A stretch of 41,844 bases of DNA from contig CAZOOR010000014.1 in NCBI GenBank assembly GCA_964581505.1, forward strand, positions 1 through 41,844, read 5' to 3'. Made by a program: the position numbers and the translations under genes. The notes under the pieces were generated by a model that worked only from the letters and a program-made list of their open reading frames with translations, was not told where the DNA came from and searched no databases. The DNA is from CAZOOR01 sp964581505 (GTDB lineage Bacteria; Bacteroidota; Ignavibacteria; Kapaibacteriales; UBA2268). The number at the start of each line of letters is the position of its first letter. Within the stretch, counting starts at the first letter, position 1. This document shows, in pieces, positions 32,796-41,044 of this stretch.

Positions 32796-33891
32796 TTAAT
32801 CTCCCAAAAGTAAATACGCTTTTATGAAATCATCAATATCACCATCCATAACGGAGTTGATGTCCGTCCGTTTTGTTTCTGAACGGTGGTCGTTCACCAT
32901 AGTATATGGTTGAAATACATAAGAACGAATCTGACTGCCCCATTCAATTTTCTTTTTAGCACCTTCCACAGCGGCTTTTGCGGCTTCTTCTTCTTCTCTT
33001 TTTTTCTGATAAAGTCTTGATTTCAGCATTTTCATTGCCTTTTCGCGATTTTGAAATTGGGAGCGTTCCTGCTGGCAGGCAACTACTATACCCGATGGGA
33101 TATGCCGTAAACGAACTGCTGTTTCGACTTTATTGACATTCTGCCCGCCCTTACCACCGGAACGAAAAGTATCCATTTCAACGTCCGCAGGATTTATTTC
33201 AATCTCAACATCATCATCAACTTCGGGATACACATATACGGAAGCAAATGATGTGTGCCGGCGTGCATTTGAATCGAATGGCGAAATACGAACGAGACGG
33301 TGAACTCCGCTTTCCGATTTCAAGTAACCATAGGCAAGATTACCGGAAATTTCAAGTGTAGCAGATTTTATTCCTGCACCGTCTCCGTCCAACCTATCCA
33401 CAAGTGACAGTTTATAATTGTGGCGTTCCGCCCAACGCATATACATTCGAAGCAACATTTCCGCCCAATCCTGTGCTTCCGTTCCGCCGGCTCCCGAATG
33501 AATTGTGAGTATCGCGTTGCGGTGGTCATCTTTGCCGGAGAGAAGATTCATTAGTTCGAGTTCATCAATACTTTTCCTTGCAGTATTTAGTTCGTTAATG
33601 ATTTCTTCTTCAAGCGATTTATCGTTATCTTCTTCTGCAAGTTCCAGCAAAGTCATTGCATCTTCGATAATACTATTTGTAGCAGACCATTTTTCTAGCC
33701 AATTTTTAATATCGGAGATTTCCTGCATAATCTTCTGTGCCTCTTCGGGATTATTCCAGAGATTACCTGCTTCGGATTGTTTTTCCAGTTCTGTTAGTTT
33801 ATTGGTTTTCGTATCAATGTCAAAGGAACCTCCGTAATTTTAGGCTTCGTTCCTTCAATTCATTTAATTGGGCTTTTTGCGGTTCAAACAT
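32796..33891 (-). CDS. prfB: Peptide chain release factor 2, with programmed +1 frameshift
   Basis: 364 residues when read from ATG 33891 in frame 1 for 23 codons (MFEPQKAQLN up to ..LRRFL), through a +1 slip at CTT-TGA, and on in the shifted frame from GACATTGAT (DIDTKTNKLTELEK) to the stop at 32796. That matches the ~365-residue length of RF2. The GGQ motif sits in SGGKGGQNVNKVE, and the SPF stop-recognition motif in RISPFDSNARRH. Starting at the later ATG 33728 would lose 54 residues of the conserved N-terminal domain. RF2 ends translation at UGA and UAA; the in-frame UGA makes its own synthesis self-limiting. Confidence 0.95.
33819..33833 (-). promoter_or_regulatory. prfB programmed +1 frameshift site
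   Basis: On the minus strand the sequence reads GGAGG-TTC-CTT-TGA-C. GGAGG (33833-33829) is an internal Shine-Dalgarno element three bases before the slippery CTT codon (33825-33823), and TGA (33822-33820) is codon 24. Spacing equals that of the Escherichia coli prfB site. The slip skips T 33822 and resumes at GAC (33821). Confidence 0.93.
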
Positions 33892-33946
33892 TATTCCATC
33901 TTATAATTAAATATCAGCAGTGCAAAAATAAGGAAATTTTACAAAT

Positions 33947-33970
33947 AAAAGCCAAAGCAGGGTGGCTTTT
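33947..33970 (+). promoter_or_regulatory. Hairpin in the prfB / sugar-operon divergent region
   Basis: AAAAGCC (33947-33953) pairs with GGCTTTT (33964-33970), followed by TTAAC on the plus strand. It lies upstream of the sugar operon and prfB, where a terminator would serve no gene end, so an attenuator or a leader element is possible. No ligand-binding fold was recognised. Confidence 0.3.
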
Positions 33971-34043
33971 TAACTATATTTTTCCCATTATCGTTATTTT
34001 TCCTTATTTTAGAAAGTTATATTAATAAAAAGAATTAGAATAA

Positions 34044-34985
34044 ATGTCAAAAGTACTAATAACAGGCGGAGCGGGTTTTATCGGCTCTAATCTTGCAGAC
34101 AGTCTGATTGCACGTGGTAATGATGTGGTTATTGTGGATAATCTCTTCACGGGCAGATTGAGTTATATCAATCCCGCCGCTAAATTCTACCTTGCAGACA
34201 TTCGGGACGAAGTGATTAATCAAATTTTCACAATTGAGAAGCCGGAAATTGTTGTACATCTTGCCGCTCAGATGAGTGTTCCGTTTTCTGTAGAACAGCC
34301 GCGTCTCGATTTGGATATTAATCTAAACGGATTGCTCAATCTTTTAGATGCCGCCGTAAGACACAATGTCGGCAAATTCGTTTTCAGTTCCAGCGGCGGT
34401 ACTGTTTACGGTGATGTTAGCTACCCAGTTGATGAAAGCGCACCACTTGCACCATTCCCGCCCTACGCCATCACGAAAACAACTTCCGAACATTATTTGG
34501 ATTTTTATCGTAAGCAATACGGTTTGGAGTATGTAGTATTACGTTTTGCAAACGTTTACGGACCGCGTCAGGTATCGGCACATGAATCGGGCGTTGTTAC
34601 AATATTTACGGAAAAGTTCCTTAGGAAAGAACCTGCGATTATTTATACTTTTCCTCATCAAAAGGGTGGTATGAGACGCGATTATGTTTATGTTGCCGAT
34701 GTTGTCGAAGCACTGACAAAAGCAATGCACTTCGAGGGACACAATGTTTTCAATATCGGAACAGGTATTCCAACCGAAACTCTTGAAATAATAAATACTC
34801 TTGCGGATATTCTCGGCTATTCTATTGACTACCAATTCGGACCGCCAAGGGACGGCGATTTGGAAGAGACTTATCTTCTCGTTGATAAAGCAGAGAAAGT
34901 GCTGGGCTGGAAGAATAAAGTCAGCCTGAAAGAAGGATTGGAAAAAACTTTGGATTACTTCAAAACTATTATGGACATAAAATGA
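34044..34985 (+). CDS. NAD-dependent SDR sugar epimerase (UDP-glucose 4-epimerase-like)
   Basis: 313 residues. NAD-binding GGAGFIGSNLAD at 8-19, SSGGTVYG catalytic Ser/Thr region, YAITK (YxxxK) active site. Typical extended SDR that epimerises or modifies nucleotide sugars such as UDP-glucose, UDP-GlcNAc or UDP-GlcA; exact substrate cannot be read. First gene of the sugar operon, overlapping the next by four bases (ATGA). Confidence 0.9.
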   Translation: MSKVLITGGAGFIGSNLADSLIARGNDVVIVDNLFTGRLSYINPAAKFYLADIRDEVINQIFTIEKPEIVVHLAAQMSVPFSVEQPRLDLDINLNGLLNLLDAAVRHNVGKFVFSSSGGTVYGDVSYPVDESAPLAPFPPYAITKTTSEHYLDFYRKQYGLEYVVLRFANVYGPRQVSAHESGVVTIFTEKFLRKEPAIIYTFPHQKGGMRRDYVYVADVVEALTKAMHFEGHNVFNIGTGIPTETLEIINTLADILGYSIDYQFGPPRDGDLEETYLLVDKAEKVLGWKNKVSLKEGLEKTLDYFKTIMDIK

Positions 34986-36025
34986 GGTATTTGGTAACAG
35001 GCGGAGCAGGTTTTATCGGTAGTAATTTTATTGCTTATTTGTTAGAGAATGACCTTTCGGCAGAAATTATTAATTTTGATATACTGACTTATGCCGGCAA
35101 TCTCGAAAATCTTAAAGATATTGAAAGAAAGTATTCGGATAGGTATTCATTTGTTCAGGGTGATATTCGCAATCAAGCAATAGTAGAAGAAGTATTTGAA
35201 AAACATTCTCCCGATGTTGTGATTAACTTTGCGGCGGAGTCTCACGTGGACCGCTCAATTACAAATCCCAATATTTTTGTAGAAACAAATGTACTCGGCA
35301 CCGCAACCTTACTAAATGTTGCAAAAAAGTTCTGGCAGAAAAGCAACTACGAAGGCAAACGCTTTCTACAAGTATCCACAGATGAGGTTTACGGGACACT
35401 ACCGGAGGATAAGCCGGAAGAAAAGTTTACCGAGCTGACCCCACTGCAACCTCACAGTCCGTATTCGGCATCAAAGGGAGCGGCGGATATGCTGGTACAA
35501 GCATATTTCGACACTTTCGATTTTCCTGCTTTGCTCACACGTTGCTCAAATAATTACGGACCTTACCAATTTCCCGAAAAGCTTATTCCCTTAATGATAA
35601 ATAATGCAAATAACAATGAACCCTTACCGGTTTACGGAGACGGACGGAATATACGTGATTGGTTATACGTTGACGACCATTGCGATGCAATTTATACGGT
35701 TGTAAATAAAGGTAAGTTAGGTGAAGTTTATAATATCGGCGGTAATAATGAAATCAAAAATATTGATATAGTAAAGAACATTCTTAATTATCTCGGCAAG
35801 TCGGAATCATTGATTAAATATGTTACGGATAGACCCGGGCATGACCGCCGCTATGCGATTGATGCAAGGAAAATTAAGACCGAGCTGGGCTGGGAGCCAA
35901 AGTATAAGTTCGAGCAACAGATAAAATTCACTATTCAATGGTATCTCGACAATACGGAGTGGCTCGGACGCATTCTCTCCGGCGAGTACCGAAAGTATTA
36001 CGAACAGAATTATAAGAACAGATGA
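34982..36025 (+). CDS. rfbB: dTDP-glucose 4,6-dehydratase-like SDR
   Basis: 347 residues. GGAGFIGSNFIAYL at the start, QVSTDEVYGTLPED with the Asp-Glu pair typical of dehydratases, YSASKGAAD (YxxxK), and the NNYGPYQFPEKLIPL and HDRRYAIDARKI motifs of RmlB. Makes dTDP-4-keto-6-deoxyglucose for surface sugars. The partner genes rmlA, rmlC and rmlD are not in the window, so the exact product is uncertain. Confidence 0.9.
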   Translation: MRYLVTGGAGFIGSNFIAYLLENDLSAEIINFDILTYAGNLENLKDIERKYSDRYSFVQGDIRNQAIVEEVFEKHSPDVVINFAAESHVDRSITNPNIFVETNVLGTATLLNVAKKFWQKSNYEGKRFLQVSTDEVYGTLPEDKPEEKFTELTPLQPHSPYSASKGAADMLVQAYFDTFDFPALLTRCSNNYGPYQFPEKLIPLMINNANNNEPLPVYGDGRNIRDWLYVDDHCDAIYTVVNKGKLGEVYNIGGNNEIKNIDIVKNILNYLGKSESLIKYVTDRPGHDRRYAIDARKIKTELGWEPKYKFEQQIKFTIQWYLDNTEWLGRILSGEYRKYYEQNYKNR

Positions 36026-37125
36026 GCAAGAAAAAAATATTATCGGTTGTTGGCGCAAGACCGAACTTTATGAAGGTAGCACCGCTCCACAGAGCATTAT
36101 CGCAATGCGATGAGTTTGAACACGTTATTTGCCACACCGGACAGCACTATGACAAAAATATGTCCGACACATTCTTTGCGGACTTGGATATGCCACGACC
36201 TAAATACTTTCTTGGTGTAGGTTCGGGTTCACACGCAGAGCAGACCGCAAAGATTATGGTTGAATTTGAAAAGATTATTCTTGATTATCAACCTGACTTA
36301 GTAATCGTTGTAGGTGATGTAAATTCAACTATTGCCTGTACGCTAACGGCGGCTAAATGTGGAATAAAGACAGCACACGTAGAGGCAGGTCTCAGGAGTT
36401 TTGATAAGTCGATGCCGGAGGAATTAAATAGAATTGCGACCGATGCTATTGCCGATTATTACTTTGTTACGGAGCAGAGTGGTATAGACCACTTGCATTC
36501 AGCCGGTGCAGATGACGAAAGAATGTTCTTTGTCGGTAATACAATGATTGACTCTTTACACTATGCTCTTCCATTTGCAGAAAAATCCGATATTCTTAAT
36601 AAACTGGGATTGAAATCAAAGGAGTATGCACTCATTACAATACATCGTCCGAGTAATGTGGACGATGAAATTAATTTGAAATCAATGCTGGAAGTACTTG
36701 ATTATTTGACAAAGTACAGAACAGTGGTATTCCCCGTACACCCGCGGACAAGAAATAACATCAATAGATTTAATTTAAAGCAATTTGCCGATAATGATAA
36801 AATCAAATTAATAGAACCACAGGGATATGTTAATTTCCTTGCTTTGATGAAAAATTCCGATTTTGTGCTGACAGATTCCGGCGGTATTCAAGAGGAAACA
36901 ACGGCACTCGGTATTCCGTGCCTTACTGCAAGGACAACAACGGAACGTCCTTCGACAATTACAATCGGAACTAATATTCTTATTCCACCAAGTAAGGATA
37001 GCATAATAAAAGCGATTGATAATATTATGACTAATCCCCGCAAAGTGGGCGGGGTGCCGCCTCTTTGGGACGGCAAAGCGGCAGAAAGAATAGCAAACGT
37101 GCTAAAATTCAAGGTGTTTGTATGA
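36022..37125 (+). CDS. UDP-N-acetylglucosamine 2-epimerase, first copy
   Basis: 367 residues. Non-hydrolysing type: VVGARPNFMKVAPL, CHTGQHYDKNMSD, GDVNSTIACTLTAAK, VEAGLRSFDKSMPEE, TIHRPSNVD and LTDSGGIQEETTALGIPCL. Interconverts UDP-GlcNAc and UDP-ManNAc. GARPNFMK instead of GTRPEAIK places it in a different subfamily from the copy that follows. ATGA overlaps with both neighbours show translational coupling. Confidence 0.9.
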   Translation: MSKKKILSVVGARPNFMKVAPLHRALSQCDEFEHVICHTGQHYDKNMSDTFFADLDMPRPKYFLGVGSGSHAEQTAKIMVEFEKIILDYQPDLVIVVGDVNSTIACTLTAAKCGIKTAHVEAGLRSFDKSMPEELNRIATDAIADYYFVTEQSGIDHLHSAGADDERMFFVGNTMIDSLHYALPFAEKSDILNKLGLKSKEYALITIHRPSNVDDEINLKSMLEVLDYLTKYRTVVFPVHPRTRNNINRFNLKQFADNDKIKLIEPQGYVNFLALMKNSDFVLTDSGGIQEETTALGIPCLTARTTTERPSTITIGTNILIPPSKDSIIKAIDNIMTNPRKVGGVPPLWDGKAAERIANVLKFKVFV

Positions 37126-38237
37126 AAAAAATTCTTTTGGTTTTCGGCACTCGCCCCGAAGCTATAAAAATGGCGCCGCTCTATCACGAATTAAATAAAT
37201 ATACTGATATATTTGATACAAAAGTATGTGTCAGCGCCCAACATCGTGAGATGCTGGACCAAGTTCTTGATTTTTTTAATATCAAGCCGGATTATGACCT
37301 TAATTTAATGATGCCGAAGCAAACACTGTTTGACATTACGGCTAATTTGCTGACTGCTCTTAATCGCGTTCTTGATGATTTCTCTCCCGACTTGGTCTTT
37401 GTTCAGGGTGATACAAGCACTACATTTACCGGTGCATTGGCGGCTTATTATAAAAAGCAAAAAGTGGCACATCTTGAAGCAGGACTTAGAAGCTCCAATA
37501 AATATTCACCATTCCCTGAGGAGATAAATAGGAAACTCACGTCTGTCATTGCAGACTTTCATTTTGCTCCCACAGAAGCAAATATGAAAAATCTTATTGC
37601 CGAAGGAATTAATGATAATATATTTGTTGTCGGAAATACGGTTATAGATGCACTCTTTCTCGGATTGGATTTAATCACCAAGACCGGAGATGAAAATTAT
37701 TATGCACGGTTTGCGGATATAGATTTTTCAAAAAAAGTAATTCTTGTAACCGGGCATCGCCGCGAAAGTTTCGGCTTGCCATTTGAAAATATTTGCAATG
37801 CTCTAAAAAATATTGCAAGCGAATATGATGTAGAAATCGTATATCCCGTGCATCTGAATCCTCATGTCCGGCAACCGGTAGATAAGATTTTATCCGATAT
37901 TAGGAATATCCATCTGCTCGAACCGCTTGATTATCCCGCATTGATTTGGCTGATGAATAAGTCATATATGGTATTAACGGATTCCGGCGGTATTCAGGAA
38001 GAAGCACCATCGCTGGGTAAGCCGGTTCTTGTTATGCGAGATGTTACTGAGAGACAAGAAGGCATTGATGCCGGAACTGCAAAACTTGTAGGGACAGACA
38101 TATCTACAATATATAACGAGACAATATTACTGCTCGAAGACAGTAATATTTATTATGAGATGGCGCAGAAAACAAATCCTTATGGAGACGGCTCTTGTGC
38201 TACTCAGATAGTAGCAATACTTAAAAATTTATTATAA
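37122..38237 (+). CDS. wecB: UDP-N-acetylglucosamine 2-epimerase, WecB type, second copy
   Basis: 371 residues from ATG 37122, which overlaps the previous stop (ATGA); a start at 37065 would lie deep inside the previous gene. Carries the standard FGTRPEAIKMAPL, SAQHREMLDQVLDFF, VQGDTSTTFTGALAAYY, EAGLRSSNKYSPFPEE, TGHRRESFG and LTDSGGIQEEAPSLGKPVL motifs. Makes UDP-ManNAc for surface polymer. Two 2-epimerases side by side suggest that they act on different UDP-sugars. Confidence 0.92.
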   Translation: MKKILLVFGTRPEAIKMAPLYHELNKYTDIFDTKVCVSAQHREMLDQVLDFFNIKPDYDLNLMMPKQTLFDITANLLTALNRVLDDFSPDLVFVQGDTSTTFTGALAAYYKKQKVAHLEAGLRSSNKYSPFPEEINRKLTSVIADFHFAPTEANMKNLIAEGINDNIFVVGNTVIDALFLGLDLITKTGDENYYARFADIDFSKKVILVTGHRRESFGLPFENICNALKNIASEYDVEIVYPVHLNPHVRQPVDKILSDIRNIHLLEPLDYPALIWLMNKSYMVLTDSGGIQEEAPSLGKPVLVMRDVTERQEGIDAGTAKLVGTDISTIYNETILLLEDSNIYYEMAQKTNPYGDGSCATQIVAILKNLL

Positions 38238-38242
38238 CCGAT

Positions 38243-39571
38243 ATGCAAGAACTCTTTGCAAATAATACAACAAGTAGCAATAAAGCGGTCGATATGAACA
38301 CTCCGCTTGCGGACAGAATGCGACCGCATAGCATTAATGATATTATCGGACAAAAGCATTTGCTCGGCGATGACGCTCCACTTCGTAGATTTTTTGAAGC
38401 GGGCGAATTTCCGTCAATGATTTTTTGGGGTCCCCCCGGAACAGGGAAAACAACATTAGCACTATTAATTGCAGAGCAATCATCATATAATATATTTCGT
38501 ATGTCGGCAGTGGAAGCAGGTGTGAAAGAGGTTCGTGAAGTTATAAGCCGAGCAAAGACACTTCGCAAATCCGGTGTAAAAACACTCCTTTTCATTGATG
38601 AAATTCATCGTTTCAATAAGAACCAGCAAGATGCACTTCTGCATGCGGTCGAAAGCGGCATATTAACTTTAATAGGTGCTACAACCGAGAACCCGTCATT
38701 CGAGGTCAATTCCGCACTTCTAAGCAGATGCCAAGTTTACCGTTTGCAGTCACTCGGCAATGACGAGATTCAAATGATTGCAGAACGTGCTTTGAAAAAT
38801 GACATAGTATTAAGTAAGTATAGAATTGAAATACCCGATTGGGATTTTCTTCTGAATATTGCCGCCGGCGATGCCCGCACTATTTTAAATGCGATTGACC
38901 TTGCTTTTAAGATAACGGATAAGGAACAAGAAAAAATTATTCTTAAACCTATTGATTTTGAAAAGGCGCTACAACAACGAACTGCACAGTATGATAAAAA
39001 AGGTGAAAATCATTTTGACACTATCTCTGCTTTCATTAAATCGCTTCGCGGTTCATCGCCAGATGCCGCTTTGCTCTGGCTGGCAAAAATGCTTGATGCA
39101 GGTGAAGACCCGAAATTCATCGCACGCCGAATGGTAATTTTTGCAAGTGAAGATATTGGGAATGCCGAGCCTGGTGCTTTGACTTTGGCAGTATCCGTTT
39201 TTCGGGCGGTAGAAATTATCGGTATGCCCGAATGTCGTATCAATCTTGCACAGGGTGCTACATATCTCGCTTCCTGTCCTAAATCAAATGCCTCCTATCA
39301 GGGCTTGGAAAAAGCCTCTGTTGCAGTCAAGAGCGGAATGTCCCTTGCAGTACCTATGCACCTTCGCAATGCCCCTACCAAACTAATGAAGAAAGAAGGC
39401 TATGGGAAAAATTATAAATATCCGCACAATTTTGACGAACACTTTATTGACGAAAATTACTTTCCCGAAGATGCGGAGCAACAAGTATTCTATGAACCTA
39501 CCGACTTAGGATTTGAAATAAAAATCAAGAACCGTCTGGAACGGTTATGGAGAAAATCTAATAAAAAATAG
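38243..39571 (+). CDS. rarA: Replication-associated recombination protein A (RarA/MgsA AAA+ ATPase)
   Basis: 442 residues. Walker A GPPGTGKTTLA (about 66-76), Walker B LLFIDEIHRFNK, sensor GATTENPSFE, arginine-finger region ALLSRCQVY and the C-terminal MgsA domain (GSSPDAALLWLAKML, HLRNAPTKLMK). Works at stalled replication forks with SSB. Starts five bases after wecB, so it may be read from the sugar operon promoter; convergent with the UmuD-like pair. Confidence 0.94.
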   Translation: MQELFANNTTSSNKAVDMNTPLADRMRPHSINDIIGQKHLLGDDAPLRRFFEAGEFPSMIFWGPPGTGKTTLALLIAEQSSYNIFRMSAVEAGVKEVREVISRAKTLRKSGVKTLLFIDEIHRFNKNQQDALLHAVESGILTLIGATTENPSFEVNSALLSRCQVYRLQSLGNDEIQMIAERALKNDIVLSKYRIEIPDWDFLLNIAAGDARTILNAIDLAFKITDKEQEKIILKPIDFEKALQQRTAQYDKKGENHFDTISAFIKSLRGSSPDAALLWLAKMLDAGEDPKFIARRMVIFASEDIGNAEPGALTLAVSVFRAVEIIGMPECRINLAQGATYLASCPKSNASYQGLEKASVAVKSGMSLAVPMHLRNAPTKLMKKEGYGKNYKYPHNFDEHFIDENYFPEDAEQQVFYEPTDLGFEIKIKNRLERLWRKSNKK

Positions 39572-39577
39572 AACTCA

Positions 39578-39997
39578 TCAGGTATTACGAATGACGTGCT
39601 TCACTACTCCCTGAATTTGAAATTCAAACAGTTCGCTAATTTTAATAGGTGTAAACTTTTTATTTGCGGAAACAAGATAAACATTATTATTTTCCGTTTT
39701 ATAATATTTAACTGCCATTTCACCATTAAGAGATGCGATAACTATTTGTCCGTTGCGTGGCTTTTCCTTTCTATCTACAACGAGTATATCGCCGTCCAGA
39801 ATATTTGCATCAATCATACTTTCGCCGGAAACCCGCACAAGATATATATTCTCGGGTATTGGTGCAAGGTAAGCGTTCAAGTCCAGGAATTTATCGACCT
39901 GCCTGTCGGAGCTAATTTTTTTCTTTACTTTTGCCTCGACAATCGGCGCCTCGAACTTGTAGCTCGTTCTTACATAAGGTAGTTTATTTGCTTTCAT
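39578..39997 (-). CDS. UmuD-like S24 protease with Ser-Lys dyad but no cleavage site
   Basis: 139 residues from ATG 39997, one base after the stop of the partner gene; a start at 40030 would overlap it. SGESM places the catalytic Ser at residue 60, and Lys97 in AVKYYK completes the dyad, the same positions as Escherichia coli UmuD S60/K97. At positions 24-25, where UmuD has Cys-Gly, it has Val-Lys; no Ala-Gly or Cys-Gly occurs in residues 1-55. No DNA-binding domain. Being able to cut but not to be cut, it may process a partner. No umuC follows (rarA is convergent). Confidence 0.85.
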   Translation of the reverse strand: MKANKLPYVRTSYKFEAPIVEAKVKKKISSDRQVDKFLDLNAYLAPIPENIYLVRVSGESMIDANILDGDILVVDRKEKPRNGQIVIASLNGEMAVKYYKTENNNVYLVSANKKFTPIKISELFEFQIQGVVKHVIRNT

Positions 39998-39998
39998 A

Positions 39999-40424
39999 TT
40001 AAATCGAATGAATAACCTTTGTAACCACACCTATTATTTTAAATTCGAAGCCCTCGGAAATTTTAACCGGAATAAATCGTTCCTTGTCCGTCTGCAAATA
40101 CGGAGAGCCATTGTTCTCACGATAAATCTTCACGGATAAATCCGAACCAAGCATCACGACCACTATTTTCCCATCTTGTTGTTCGGCAGAAGTATCTACA
40201 ACGAGAATATCTCCGTCCGAAATTCCGCTTTCGAGCAAATTATCACCGGCAACATGTGCGAAAAAAGTTGAAGCCGGATGCTCTATTAGAAATTCATTCA
40301 GGTCAATACTACTCTCGATATCGCTGTCCGCCTGTACAGGTGTACCTGCCGCTACGGACATACTGAAAAGCGGTATCCTGTTAGTACCCCTACTTCGTAA
40401 ACCGAATATTTTTATTACTTGCAT
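39999..40424 (-). CDS. UmuD-like S24 protein with cleavage site but Asn in place of the catalytic Ser
   Basis: 141 residues from ATG 40424, which has a GGGGGG ribosome site at -7; the upstream ATG 40463 lacks one. Ala26-Gly27 (VAAGTP) matches the LexA/UmuD self-cleavage site. In UmuD the Ser lies 35 residues later; here that position is Asn62 (AGDNLL), while Lys99 (LSVKIY) is kept. The rest (SGISDGDILVVD, EGFEFKIIGVV) is UmuD-like, so the fold should be intact. It should be unable to cut itself. It is the first gene of the pair and stands downstream of a palindromic operator candidate. Confidence 0.85.
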   Translation of the reverse strand: MQVIKIFGLRSRGTNRIPLFSMSVAAGTPVQADSDIESSIDLNEFLIEHPASTFFAHVAGDNLLESGISDGDILVVDTSAEQQDGKIVVVMLGSDLSVKIYRENNGSPYLQTDKERFIPVKISEGFEFKIIGVVTKVIHSI

Positions 40425-40497
40425 TAATTTTCCCCCCGAAAAATGAATTATAAACATAAGCATTTTTATCTATTTATGCAATTATTTTATTTTTCAT

Positions 40498-40509
40498 TTT
40501 TGTACAAAA
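40498..40509. promoter_or_regulatory. Palindrome TTTTGTACAAAA, candidate operator
   Basis: A perfect 12-bp palindrome between the divergent UmuD-like pair (start 40424) and rnhA (start 40535). Its place suits a damage-response or autoregulatory operator acting on either gene. It is not the Gram-negative CTG-N10-CAG or Gram-positive GAAC-N4-GTTC LexA box. One short palindrome in AT-rich DNA can be chance. Confidence 0.35.
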
Positions 40510-40534
40510 TGAAACAAAATTGTTATTTTGCACA

Positions 40535-41032
40535 ATGTCAAAAAATCAAATTAACATATATAGTGACGGAGCGTGTCTCGGCAACCCTGGACCCGGTGGT
40601 TATGGTGTTGTTTTATTATGGGGAGCAAAACGCAAAGAATTGAGCGGAGGATACCGCTTGACGACAAATAACAGAATGGAAATCATGGCTGTTATTAAAG
40701 CATTGCAGGCAATCAGTACAAACAAGCGTTACCAAATCAAAGTTTTTACGGATTCGCGATTAGTTACAAATGCCTTCAATGAGCAATGGCTAACTAAGTG
40801 GCGACAGAACGGTTGGAAGCGAAATAAAAAAGACAAAGTGCTTAATGTGGATTTATGGAAACAACTTCTGAACGAAGTCGCCAAGCACGATGTTGAGTTT
40901 ATTTGGGTGAAAGGTCATGCCGATATTCCCGAGAATGAACGTTGCGACCAATTGGCACGCGAAGCGGCAAAATCCAATACTCTGATTATTGACGAGGAAT
41001 ATGAAAAAACAGATGATGCTACAATATTTTAA
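40535..41032 (+). CDS. rnhA: Ribonuclease HI
   Basis: 165 residues from ATG 40535; the in-frame TTG at 40520 was not chosen. Active-site residues are in YSDGACLGNPGPGG (Asp), TTNNRMEIMAV (Glu), FTDSRLV (Asp) and the C-terminal NERCDQLARE (Asp), with the WVKGHADIPENERCD loop intact. Removes RNA from RNA-DNA hybrids. Divergent from the UmuD-like pair. Confidence 0.96.
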   Translation: MSKNQINIYSDGACLGNPGPGGYGVVLLWGAKRKELSGGYRLTTNNRMEIMAVIKALQAISTNKRYQIKVFTDSRLVTNAFNEQWLTKWRQNGWKRNKKDKVLNVDLWKQLLNEVAKHDVEFIWVKGHADIPENERCDQLAREAAKSNTLIIDEEYEKTDDATIF

Positions 41033-41044
41033 AAAGGAATAACA

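Noticed and set aside
32796..33728. prfB as a truncated or frameshifted pseudogene
   Set aside because: The break sits at a textbook CTT-TGA-C site with an SD element, so it is a programmed frameshift and not damage.
37065..37121. Earlier start for the second 2-epimerase
   Set aside because: It would overlap the previous gene by 61 bases and add residues absent from WecB; ATG 37122 gives an ATGA overlap like the other genes of the operon.
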